Assembly (NCBI RefSeq): GCF_015644725.1
Contig: NZ_CP064795.1
Location: forward strand, 1,114,501-1,178,500
Source: Salinimonas marina
Lineage (GTDB): Bacteria; Pseudomonadota; Gammaproteobacteria; Enterobacterales; Alteromonadaceae
DNA: 64,000 bases
Direction: 5' to 3'
Both the position numbers and the translations under genes were made by a program. Below the pieces are notes generated by a model. The model did not search any database, had not been told where the DNA came from, and saw only the letters and a program-made list of their open reading frames with translations. The first letter of the stretch is position 1. Every line of letters begins with the position of its first letter. This document shows, in pieces, positions 54,567 to 62,611 of this stretch.

Positions 54567-55493
54567 ATGACCCCATTTGTACCTGAATCACGCCTAACGG
54601 CTATTGCTATTGGTGTGAGAAACAGCGCTTTCATCGCTGACGAAGTAGCACCACGGGCAGACACTGGCGGTACCGCAGAATTTAAGTGGACCGAATACAA
54701 CCCAGAAGAAACCTTTACCATTCCTAACACATTAGTCGGCCGCCGTTCGCGCACCAATGATGTGGAATTCACCGCGACCCAGAAAAATGACGCGGTAGAA
54801 GATTACGGCTTGTCTGATCTAATCCCATACGAAGACGTGATGAAAGCGCAAAACCACCCAGCCTTTGACCCAGAAGGTATGGCCACTTCCAAGCTGTCTG
54901 AACTGGTAGCCCTGGACCGTGAAAAGCGTGTTGCTGATCGCGTGATGAGTGCCGCCAACTACGCCAACAGCGAAGTAATCACCGCTGGCGATAAGTGGAC
55001 CGCTTCAACGTCTAAACCGATTGCCCAAATCGTTGACGCCATGAATTCGATGTTAGTTACACCAAACATCATGGTACTGGGCCGCGCCGAAGCGTGGGCA
55101 TTGCGTCAAAACCCGCAAATCATCAAAGCGTACAACGGCTCGCTAGGTGATGAAGGTTTGGTACCACTGAACTTTATCCGCGAATTATTCGGCCTGGAAA
55201 AAATCGTGGTCGGTGAAAGCAAGTTCAACGCAGCCCGCAAGGGGCAGCCTATGACCCTGACACAGTTATGGTCTGGCGGTGCTTCACTGATTTACCAAAA
55301 GCCAATGGCACAGCTACGCGATGATCTGACATTCATGCTTACAGCAGAGTGGGGCGGCAAAGTAGCAGCACGTCAAGAACTGGGCGCCGGCGAAGTCGGG
55401 ATCCGTGGTGGTGTGCGTGTGACCGTGGGTGATTCTGTTAAGGAAGTGCTGATCAGCAAAGAAGCTGGTTTCTTCCTGCAGGGTGTTGTTTAA
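54567..55493 (+). CDS. Major capsid protein (Mu T-like)
   Basis: The 308-aa product resembles Mu-like major capsid proteins: ESRLTAIAIGVRN, VGRRSRTNDVEFT, EDYGLSDLIPYEDV, a linker of Ala/Lys-rich helices, and the DDLTFMLTAEWGGKVAARQELG end with IRGGVRVTVGDSV. An AAGAAGG ribosome site precedes ATG 54567. It is expected to be the most abundant virion protein. Confidence 0.88.
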   Translation: MTPFVPESRLTAIAIGVRNSAFIADEVAPRADTGGTAEFKWTEYNPEETFTIPNTLVGRRSRTNDVEFTATQKNDAVEDYGLSDLIPYEDVMKAQNHPAFDPEGMATSKLSELVALDREKRVADRVMSAANYANSEVITAGDKWTASTSKPIAQIVDAMNSMLVTPNIMVLGRAEAWALRQNPQIIKAYNGSLGDEGLVPLNFIRELFGLEKIVVGESKFNAARKGQPMTLTQLWSGGASLIYQKPMAQLRDDLTFMLTAEWGGKVAARQELGAGEVGIRGGVRVTVGDSVKEVLISKEAGFFLQGVV

Positions 55494-55549
55494 GCCATAG
55501 CCAGGGCGCACCCCGCGCCCTGATTTCCTTCACCCATTGAGATAAGACC

Positions 55550-55747
55550 ATGCAAAAAGTAACGATTACCCGAGCGGTACGCATTGATAACAAGCGCCTG
55601 GAAGTAGGCGCCACTGTTGACGTATCAGCCGAAGTTTACAAAGACCTGGTGGCCGCTGATGCAATTGCACACGCAGACCAGGCAGAAGAAACCGTGGCCG
55701 CCGCCACAGTGAAAGTGGCAACCAAAAAGACCACTGCAAAAGGGTAA
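55550..55747 (+). CDS. Small hypothetical head protein
   Basis: The 65-aa product (MQKVTITRAVRIDNKRLEVG) has a short beta domain of the kind found next to Mu-like capsid genes, and an Ala/Thr/Lys-rich tail. It lies between the capsid and DUF1320 genes, 3 nt before the latter, in the position of Mu gp35. The role is unknown. Confidence 0.65.
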   Translation: MQKVTITRAVRIDNKRLEVGATVDVSAEVYKDLVAADAIAHADQAEETVAAATVKVATKKTTAKG

Positions 55748-55750
55748 TGC

Positions 55751-56170
55751 ATGACATACGCAACCAGCCAGAATTTGATTGAGCGTTACGGCGTTTATGA
55801 ATTGGAGCAAGTCGCACCGGGAGAGCTAGCCGGGTTAGTTGATGAAATCCGCGTTATCGCCGCCCTGGACGATGCCCACGCAGAGGTTAACAGCTACTTA
55901 GGTCAACGGTACGGTTTACCCATTCAAAACGTGCCAGCGGTGCTTACAGCGGCGGTTTGCGATATGGCCAGGTATTACTTGTACGCACACCAGGCAACAG
56001 ACGAAGTAAAAGGACGTTATAACCAGCGTATAAGCTGGCTAAAAGACATTGCCAATAATAAAGCCAGCCTGGGTGCTGATGAAGCCGGCGCGGGTTCATC
56101 TTTAAAGGTTGCCGTAGTCGCAGGACGCGGCAGCCGCCTTTTTACCCGTGACACTTTAACGGGATTCTAA
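55751..56170 (+). CDS. DUF1320 head-tail joining protein (Mu gp36-like)
   Basis: The 139-aa product begins MTYATSQNLIERYG, as DUF1320 proteins do, and has AALDDAHAEVNSYLGQRYGLP and CDMARYYLYAHQ. These proteins are head completion/adaptor factors. Located between the gp35-like and gpG-like genes, as in Mu. Confidence 0.9.
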   Translation: MTYATSQNLIERYGVYELEQVAPGELAGLVDEIRVIAALDDAHAEVNSYLGQRYGLPIQNVPAVLTAAVCDMARYYLYAHQATDEVKGRYNQRISWLKDIANNKASLGADEAGAGSSLKVAVVAGRGSRLFTRDTLTGF

Positions 56171-56173
56171 CGC

Positions 56174-56692
56174 ATGGCCACGCCGCCAATTAAGGTTATT
56201 GAGACTGATTACCAGAAGGTAATGAAAGCCATTAAAAACGTTAAGGCAGGGCCAGACTTTTATAAACGGGTGGGCAACCGCCTGTTAAACGATTTTCGCA
56301 TGGGATTTAAGTTATCCCGAGCCCCAGACGGTAGCAGCTGGAAACCCCTATCACACCGACCAGGTAAACCCCTGGTGTTAACGGGCCGCCTACGGTCCAG
56401 CCTAACCATGAAAATGGTGGGCAATTCCGCGGTGGAAGTGGGCACCAATGTTAAATACGCCAAGCGCCACCAGTTTGGCGGCACCATGACCGTGACGGTT
56501 CCCGCCCATACCAAGTTGGTGAATAAAGCCTGGGGCAAGAAGCTTAAATACCCGGTTTGGGCCAACGTGAAAAGCCACAAGAAAACGGTAAACATTCATC
56601 CCCGCCCATTCATGGGTATCGAAGCCCCGCAAAAGCAGATGATTTACAACATTTACATGGCCTACCTGAAACAGCAGACGGGGAACAAATGA
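56174..56692 (+). CDS. Virion morphogenesis protein (Mu gpG-like)
   Basis: The 172-aa product shows the phage virion morphogenesis family: RAPDGSSWKPLS, PLVLTGRLRSSLTM, VGTNVKYAKRHQFGGT and a C-terminal HPRPFMGI. Such proteins act as neck or tail completion proteins. Its stop overlaps the next start (ATGA). Confidence 0.9.
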   Translation: MATPPIKVIETDYQKVMKAIKNVKAGPDFYKRVGNRLLNDFRMGFKLSRAPDGSSWKPLSHRPGKPLVLTGRLRSSLTMKMVGNSAVEVGTNVKYAKRHQFGGTMTVTVPAHTKLVNKAWGKKLKYPVWANVKSHKKTVNIHPRPFMGIEAPQKQMIYNIYMAYLKQQTGNK

Positions 56693-57126
56693 ATTACTCA
56701 GATATTGAAAATCACCTGGCCACACTGACCCACAAGGGCCAAACCCTATTCCGCCAGGTCATTACTGCAGTGGACCAGGAAACCGTTATTGCTAATGGCC
56801 TGGTACGCCAGGATACCGCTTTTGTCGTGCCGATGAGCGAGCAAGGCAACGGCGAATTTATCTACACCACCGCCGCGGACCAAACCGTGGTGGTTGCGTT
56901 TGGGGTGATTGTGGCCGTGCGAGCGTTAAACGATCCCCTGGGGCGCAATGTAAACGAGCGCCTACAGACCATTTACCGGACGGTACGCCGCAACCTGATC
57001 GGATGGACGCCAGACCCCAGCACGGACGAAATCGCTTTTGTTGAAGGTGAATTAATCACCTTTGGCCAGGGCGGGGCATTCTGGATGGAAACCTACACAA
57101 CCAGCTATCGAGAAACAACGGAGTAA
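56689..57126 (+). CDS. Putative tail terminator protein (gp37-like)
   Basis: The 145-aa product (MNYSDIENHLATLTHKGQTL) lies exactly where tail terminator or gp37-type neck proteins are found in Mu-like and siphovirus clusters. It has the AFGVIVAVRALNDPLGR and NLIGWTPDP motifs typical of these small alpha/beta proteins. I start at ATG 56689, overlapping the gpG-like stop; an upstream in-frame start would overlap that gene by 130 nt. Confidence 0.78.
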   Translation: MNYSDIENHLATLTHKGQTLFRQVITAVDQETVIANGLVRQDTAFVVPMSEQGNGEFIYTTAADQTVVVAFGVIVAVRALNDPLGRNVNERLQTIYRTVRRNLIGWTPDPSTDEIAFVEGELITFGQGGAFWMETYTTSYRETTE

Positions 57127-57131
57127 TACAC

Positions 57132-58052
57132 ATGAGCCGCCTTACAAGAAAAAAACTATTGGCCGCTGCAATAAACACCGGCGCTTATGGCGTGGATGCC
57201 ATCGCAGCAGGGACAGCGCTTTACATGCGAACCAAGGGCCTGACAATCACCCCAATTGAAGGTGAAGACCTAGACCGCGAATTGGACACCCCGGACCTGG
57301 GGAACAGTAAGCGTTTGTTAGTGGGCAACCGGGTTAAAGTTACCGCTAGCGTGGAATGGACCGCGGCGGGCATTGCTGCAAACAAACCGGCGTACGATCC
57401 GGTATTAGTTGCCGGCGGTTGGAATGCTACAGCCAGCGCGGGCGGTGCCATCTATTCTAAGATCACGGACAACAGCGAAAAAGACGTAACCTTTTACGTT
57501 TACAAAGATGGTGCCTTACACAAAATCACCGGTGCCCGTGCAACCACTTCATTTAAGGCAGAAGTAAACCAGATCCCTACCATTGAAACCGAAATCACCG
57601 GTTTGTATGGCGGTATCGTATCGTCTGCCATGCCATCAAGCCCGGATTTCTCAGGCTTCCAGGAACCGTTAAAAGTCGGTTCGACCTACACCACGTTTAA
57701 AATCGGTAACACCGAATACAAAATGTTATCGCTGGAAATGTCCGATAACGTGGCCGTTTCCTATGACGAGAACACCAAGGAAGAACGGGTTTATATCACT
57801 GATTTTACCCCCGAAGGTAAGGTGGTGATTGAAGCGCCAAGCCTGGGCGAACTGGATCCATTCACGCAAGCCCTGAACCATACCGATTTGGCCATTACGC
57901 TGACCCATGGCACCACGGCCGGCAAAATCCTGGAATTGAAATTACCTAAAATCCAGCTGAAACGCCCGGCATACGACAGCAAAGACGGACGCGACACGTA
58001 CAGCCTGGAATTCTGGGTTATCGGTTCTGATTACACCATGGCCACGAAGTAA
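57132..58052 (+). CDS. Major tail tube protein
   Basis: The 306-aa product starts MSRLTRKKLLAAAINTGAYGVD and is beta-rich (TKGLTITPIEGEDLDRELD, VKVTASVEWTAAG), in keeping with siphovirus tail tube proteins. A C-terminal Ig-like half is likely (FTPEGKVVIEAPSLGELDPF). It precedes the tail assembly chaperone pair and tape measure, as expected. No sheath gene is visible, so the tail should be non-contractile. Confidence 0.82.
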   Translation: MSRLTRKKLLAAAINTGAYGVDAIAAGTALYMRTKGLTITPIEGEDLDRELDTPDLGNSKRLLVGNRVKVTASVEWTAAGIAANKPAYDPVLVAGGWNATASAGGAIYSKITDNSEKDVTFYVYKDGALHKITGARATTSFKAEVNQIPTIETEITGLYGGIVSSAMPSSPDFSGFQEPLKVGSTYTTFKIGNTEYKMLSLEMSDNVAVSYDENTKEERVYITDFTPEGKVVIEAPSLGELDPFTQALNHTDLAITLTHGTTAGKILELKLPKIQLKRPAYDSKDGRDTYSLEFWVIGSDYTMATK

Positions 58053-58062
58053 GGGGATCCCC

Positions 58063-58395
58063 ATGTTTAAGATGGTTAAAACAATCAACCGCCTGGAATG
58101 GCCGGTAAAGGTTCAGGTCCCCGCTGACGGTGGCAAGACCGATACCCACGAATTCACCGCGGTATTTAAACTGTTGCCCCAGGCTGAATACGACAAGTTG
58201 CTGAGAACGGCAGAAGACGACGCGGCGATGTTAGGCGAGTTGGTGCAAGGCTGGCACGGCCTGACGGATGAAGCCGGCGAAGAACTGGAATATTCCCTGG
58301 ACGTGATCAAGGAGCTTTGCCAATACCCGTTTATCCGTACGGCCATTTTCCGCGCCTACGGTGAAGCAGCCAGCGGAGTAGCGTCAAAAAACTAA
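58063..58395 (+). CDS. Tail assembly chaperone, short form (gpG-like)
   Basis: The 110-aa product corresponds to lambda gpG: MFKMVKTINRLEWPVKVQVP and a helical part FKLLPQAEYDKLL. It ends in the codons for SKN at the slippery site A AAA AAC followed by TAA (58393-58395). Most ribosomes should stop here; some shift -1 to make the longer form. It is located between the tail tube and tape measure genes. Confidence 0.88.
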   Translation: MFKMVKTINRLEWPVKVQVPADGGKTDTHEFTAVFKLLPQAEYDKLLRTAEDDAAMLGELVQGWHGLTDEAGEELEYSLDVIKELCQYPFIRTAIFRAYGEAASGVASKN

Positions 58396-58754
58396 TCAGC
58401 GCCGCCCGTTACTGGGCTAACGGGACCCCTATCAGCGCAGAAGATGAAAAGGAACTAAGGGCGGAATATGCCGCCTTTGGTTTCACCCCCGCCCAGATTG
58501 ATGAATACCTGATTGATTCAACCCCTGACCACTTTGAAGTATTGGCCGAAAACTGGGCCGCCGTGGGGTGGTTCTTAGACGTAGACGATTTATTTGATGT
58601 GCATGGCCACTGGTTTAAGGGCCTGGATATCAAGGCGATTTACTACGATGCCCAGATGAGTGGGCGCAGTTACACCCCAGACGATTACGCGAAATTGCGG
58701 ATCCTGGGCAAGACCGCAGCCGCCGAACTGAACAAGAAAAATAATAACAAATGA
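58063..58754 (+). CDS. Tail assembly chaperone, long -1 frameshift form (gpGT-like)
   Basis: A -1 shift at 58386-58392 (A AAA AAC) makes a 230-aa fusion: the short form's residues, then KKLISAARYWANGTPISAE and on to the stop at 58754. The downstream frame from the slip site is open with no ATG of its own, and reads like a gpT-type helical protein (WFLDVDDLFDVHGHWFKG). A CCCGTT/AACGGG hairpin (58405-58410 with 58419-58424) lies 12 nt after the slippery site. This is the lambda G/GT arrangement. Confidence 0.88.
58386..58424 (+). promoter_or_regulatory. Programmed -1 ribosomal frameshift signal
   Basis: Slippery heptamer A AAA AAC in the right phase (58386-58392), a stop codon straight after, a 12-nt spacer, and a six-base-pair hairpin CCCGTT/AACGGG with an 8-nt loop. 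Confidence 0.85.
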
Positions 58755-58764
58755 GGTTCACACC

Positions 58765-60981
58765 ATGGCGTTTAATTTTCGCGTAATCTTTGGCGGTGAC
58801 GCATCGAAACTTTCAGGCGAAGCCAAAAAAGCAGAAAGCAGCCTGGATAAATTGGGCGCATCAGCCAAACGGGCCGCGGGTTTCCTGGCTGCAGCGTATG
58901 GCGGACAACAAGCCGCCGCCAAGCTTGTGGACGTTACCAAGCGATACCAAAAGCTGGAAGCGCAACTATTAACCGCCACAGGCACGATGGAGCGCCAGCA
59001 AGCCGCGTTTGCCGTGCTAACTGACTATGCCAAAGCCACTGGCCAGGACGTGGGGGACGTAACCACCGCCTTTACCCGCCTGGTTAACCTGGGCCTGAAT
59101 CCATCCAAAGAAGCGTTAACCGCCTATGGCAACGTTGCCGCCGCGACAGGCAAAAGCACCATTGATTTTGTGGAAGCGGTGGCCGATGCCGCAACCGGGG
59201 AATTTGAGCGTTTAAAAGAGTTTGGTATTAAGTCGAGCGCCGAAGGGGACAAAGTAACCTTTACCTTTCGGGGCGTGAAAACCACGATCCAAAACGATGC
59301 CGCCGCCATTGAAAGCTATCTACAGGCAATGGGCCAGAATGAATTTGGCAACGCCATGGCCAACCAGGCTAAAACCCTGGAAGCCCAAATAAACCGTACC
59401 GCCATATCATGGGACCAGTTCTGGTATTCCATCAGTGATGCCGGCGTGGGTGAAGCTATTACCAGCAGCTTAGGTGCCGCCCAGGTGGCCCTAGACGAAT
59501 TAACCGCCATGATAAGCAGCGGCGAAATCCAGCAAGAATTATCCGCCTGGGTAAGTCAGTTTGATTATGTGGCCGATGCCTGGATCCAAGCCCTGGACTT
59601 TATAACCGAATACACAGGCATGTTTACCGATGCCATTTCGGATTCATCCAGTGAGTGGACCCAATCAATTATTGATGCGTTTCGTTATCTGCCAACCAAC
59701 ATTAAAACGTTTATCGAACTGGCAACGGTGGAGTTTGCCAGCCTGATAGACGTGGGCGCAGCCGTGGGCGGGGCCATTGTGAAAGTGGTGGCCGTAAAGT
59801 TGGCGCAGCTGGTCGAGAAAACCAAAATCTGGTCCAAGGAAATGGCCAGCGCCATGGTGTTTTGGTCAGACGAGGAATACAACGCCGATGCCGCCTATAA
59901 GGCAGCAGACCAAGCCGCGCAGCAAATGACCGATGCCTACTTTAAAGCAGCCGAGGACCAGATCGCCGCATCCCGCCAAGCCCGTATGGCCACCATTACC
60001 GACATTATGGACGCCAGGGACGTGAAGCTGGAAGCGTACGAACAGGAGAGCGCCAAGGCAGAAGAATTACGCCAAAAGTGGGAGTCGGTGCAAGCCGCCC
60101 GCAAACAGTTTGATTTGGGCGATGCCGGCGTTAAAAAGGATCCTGCAGCAAACGCCGGGGGCAGTGGGCCCAAAGTCACCGAATCAAACGTGGAGCAGTT
60201 ACGCAGCGCATTACGTACCGAGCGTGAACAAATCCTGGCCCACCACAATGAACTGTCAATACTCAACCAGGGCGCGTATGACCAGAAGCTGATAGCCGAG
60301 GAAGAATATCAACGCAACAAGCAGCTGATCACCAACAGCTATAACGACCAAATACGCCAGCTGGAAGCAGCCCAAACCATGGGCACCCTGAACAACTACG
60401 GCATGTTATTTGGTGGCCTTGCTGATATGGCCAAGACCTTTGGCGGGGAGCAATCCACCGCGTTTAAGGCCATGTTTGCGGTATCCAAAGCTTTTAGCAT
60501 TGCATCATCAATCATTGCCATTCAAAACGGTATTAGCCAAGCCATTTCCCTGGGCTTTCCACAAAACATTCCGGTAATTGCCACCACGGTTGCCCAGGGT
60601 GCCAGTGTGATGTCAACGCTTCGGGGTACCAACTTCCAGGGCCAGGCCCACGATGGTATCCGCCAGATACCAGGCAGCAATGAAGGTACCTGGATGCTGA
60701 AACGGGGTGAAACGGTGTTAAACCCCAAACAGGCAGACAACTTTGAATACATGGTGGACTACGCCAAGGGCGCCGGGAATGCACAAAACGCGGGTACAAC
60801 TCAGGTAACGATCCAGAACAAAATAACGATAGATGCACGGGGCGCGAGCGAAGGTACCGAACAATCCATTAGTGATGTGATGGACGCCGCCACCCAGCGT
60901 ATGCGTTTGGAGCTTGCCGATGATTTTGCAAACGGGGGCCCACTGTATAGACAGCTAAACAACCGAGGTATGGCCGCGTAA
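58765..60981 (+). CDS. Tail tape measure protein
   Basis: The tape measure sets tail length and helps DNA entry. The 738-aa product has an N-terminal coiled region (GGDASKLSGEAKKAESSLDKLG), a tape measure core (TGTMERQQAAFAVLTDYAKATG, VTTAFTRLVNLGLNPSKEAL), hydrophobic segments about 300-345 (IDVGAAVGGAIVKVVAVKLAQLVE) and 545-600, and a helical linker. It follows the chaperone pair, as in lambda. By size, the tail would be near 110 nm if the usual 1.5 A per residue holds. Confidence 0.93.
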   Translation: MAFNFRVIFGGDASKLSGEAKKAESSLDKLGASAKRAAGFLAAAYGGQQAAAKLVDVTKRYQKLEAQLLTATGTMERQQAAFAVLTDYAKATGQDVGDVTTAFTRLVNLGLNPSKEALTAYGNVAAATGKSTIDFVEAVADAATGEFERLKEFGIKSSAEGDKVTFTFRGVKTTIQNDAAAIESYLQAMGQNEFGNAMANQAKTLEAQINRTAISWDQFWYSISDAGVGEAITSSLGAAQVALDELTAMISSGEIQQELSAWVSQFDYVADAWIQALDFITEYTGMFTDAISDSSSEWTQSIIDAFRYLPTNIKTFIELATVEFASLIDVGAAVGGAIVKVVAVKLAQLVEKTKIWSKEMASAMVFWSDEEYNADAAYKAADQAAQQMTDAYFKAAEDQIAASRQARMATITDIMDARDVKLEAYEQESAKAEELRQKWESVQAARKQFDLGDAGVKKDPAANAGGSGPKVTESNVEQLRSALRTEREQILAHHNELSILNQGAYDQKLIAEEEYQRNKQLITNSYNDQIRQLEAAQTMGTLNNYGMLFGGLADMAKTFGGEQSTAFKAMFAVSKAFSIASSIIAIQNGISQAISLGFPQNIPVIATTVAQGASVMSTLRGTNFQGQAHDGIRQIPGSNEGTWMLKRGETVLNPKQADNFEYMVDYAKGAGNAQNAGTTQVTIQNKITIDARGASEGTEQSISDVMDAATQRMRLELADDFANGGPLYRQLNNRGMAA

Positions 60982-61577
60982 TGTTTCTACACTTTCCCAG
61001 CACCACCCCCAGCCGTAGTGGGTTTCGGGTGGTGCCCATGGCACAGATTACCTATAACCCATTTAATAACGTTGAAACCGTTTATGAAGAACCCGGCGAG
61101 AAGTGGGAAGCGGATCTGGAATGGTTCTTTTTGACCCAGGCAGAGAGCCGGGATTTTAGAACGTTTCTAAACAAACACGTTAACTATGGCCGGTTTTACC
61201 TACGTGATTCAGCGCATGAAAACTTAGGATCCTGGGGCGGTACCATTCAGGTGGATGGTGCCAACCAGGACGGGCGAATCCTGGCTATCAAGAATGCCAC
61301 CGCAAGCAAGGCCATTGCCCCAGCCGGGGACCGCTTCACCCTGGATGGTTTCTTGTATGAACTGACCGAGGACGCCACCGCCAACAGCAGCGGCAAAGCC
61401 ACGCTGAAATTTACCCCAGAGCTACGAACCCGACCAGTAAGCGGTACCGCCCTGATTAAGTCAGACCCCTACGGTACATTTATGCTCAAAACCCCGGCTT
61501 CAATACCGACCTTTTCGCGTACCCGCCTGGGTGCGCGTGATATGTCCCTGTCCTTTGTAGAGGCTTTAAGGCCATGA
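60981..61577 (+). CDS. Putative distal tail protein
   Basis: The 198-aa product is beta-rich (ITYNPFNNVETVYEEPGEKWEAD, FFLTQAESRDFRTFLNKH) and carries YGRFYLRDSAH; such small proteins behind the tape measure in similar clusters are distal tail or hub components. The family name is not certain to me. Its ATG overlaps the tape measure stop, and its own stop overlaps the next gene (ATGA). Confidence 0.7.
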   Translation: MFLHFPSTTPSRSGFRVVPMAQITYNPFNNVETVYEEPGEKWEADLEWFFLTQAESRDFRTFLNKHVNYGRFYLRDSAHENLGSWGGTIQVDGANQDGRILAIKNATASKAIAPAGDRFTLDGFLYELTEDATANSSGKATLKFTPELRTRPVSGTALIKSDPYGTFMLKTPASIPTFSRTRLGARDMSLSFVEALRP

Positions 61578-62200
61578 GATTTTCCGACACCACTTTAACC
61601 ACCATGCTTACGAATACGGATCCCAAGCGCCTGATTTATTTATTGCGCCTGGCATTTCCCAGCGGACCGATTCGGATCCATTCAGGCATCGGTGAGAAGA
61701 CATACAACGGCGAAACATACCTGGGCGTGGGTAGCCTGGGCAGTATTTCCACACTGTCCGAAGATGGCAGCACGTCCGCCAAACGGCTTTCCCTGGGGAT
61801 CCAGGTAGATGATTACGCCGCGTTTGCTGCAGCAATGAATGATAACCCCATAGGTTACGAGGGCGAATTGTTCCTGGCTTCACTGGATGAAAACCGGCGT
61901 ATCAGCGCTACGGCTCTGCTTTTTGCTGGGGATATTGCAGACTACAACCTGAAAAAAGGTAAGCCCAATTTCATTTCCGTGGCGTTGTCTGACTGGTTTG
62001 AAACCTGGGGCCGCCCCGCGTTTGCCGCCAAGTACACAGACGCCAGCCAGCAAGCGTTACACCCAGGCGATGAGATTTTTAGCCAGGTAGACCAGCTGGC
62101 CCAGGGTATTGATGATTCCATCAGCGGGCGATATATCGGTAACGCCCGTATCGGCGGTGCTGGCCGTTCAGGCGGCGGCAACATGATGTTAAGGAGATAA
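61574..62200 (+). CDS. DUF2163-like tail protein
   Basis: The 208-aa product fits the DUF2163/BR0599 family: LIYLLRLAFPSGPIRIHSG, YNGETYLGVGSLGSISTLSED, and a Tyr/Asp-rich C-terminus (SGRYIGNARIGG). These proteins form part of the tail tip in gene-transfer-agent-like and lambda-like tails. It overlaps its upstream neighbour (ATGA) and is followed by a small hydrolase-like gene. Confidence 0.82.
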   Translation: MRFSDTTLTTMLTNTDPKRLIYLLRLAFPSGPIRIHSGIGEKTYNGETYLGVGSLGSISTLSEDGSTSAKRLSLGIQVDDYAAFAAAMNDNPIGYEGELFLASLDENRRISATALLFAGDIADYNLKKGKPNFISVALSDWFETWGRPAFAAKYTDASQQALHPGDEIFSQVDQLAQGIDDSISGRYIGNARIGGAGRSGGGNMMLRR

Positions 62201-62205
62201 CCCAG

Positions 62206-62607
62206 GTGCGTAAAATAAACTGGGCCACGGCCTTAACACGCCTGATCCTGGACAACATGGACCGCCCCTTTGAATGGGGTAAATTCGATTGCTGTCTGTT
62301 TGCCGCGGATGCGGTGCAGCTGATAACCGGCCAGGACTACGCCGCCCCATTTCGCGGCACCTACACCACGCAGCTGGGGGCCGCCAGGTCTTTAAAACGT
62401 TACGGCGCCGGCACTATCCAAGCCACGTTAAACGCCCAACTAGGGCCACCCCATGAAGTGGGCTATTTGTCTGATGGTGATTTGTGCCTGGTAGAAACAG
62501 ACCAGGGCGATACCGCCGCCATATTCCAATCAAACGCAATCTGGACACCAGGCCCAACGGGATTGCTACCTATCCACACCCCACCAAAAGCAGTTTGGAG
62601 ATTATAA
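62206..62607 (+). CDS. DUF6950/NlpC-like tail-associated protein
   Basis: The 133-aa product contains FEWGKFDCCLFAADAVQLITG, the WG.DC..FAAD pattern that holds the catalytic Cys of NlpC/P60-like proteins in phage tails, and a later HEVGYLSDGDLCLVE. It may cleave peptidoglycan during infection, or be a degenerate relative, as no clear His is seen at the usual site. GTG 62206 follows the previous stop by 5 nt. Confidence 0.75.
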   Translation: MRKINWATALTRLILDNMDRPFEWGKFDCCLFAADAVQLITGQDYAAPFRGTYTTQLGAARSLKRYGAGTIQATLNAQLGPPHEVGYLSDGDLCLVETDQGDTAAIFQSNAIWTPGPTGLLPIHTPPKAVWRL

Positions 62608-62611
62608 GAAG

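Noticed and set aside
58542..58754. Separate 70-aa gene before the tape measure
   Set aside because: Its TTG has no ribosome site, and the frame is open all the way back to the slippery heptamer; it is the C-terminal part of the frameshift product.
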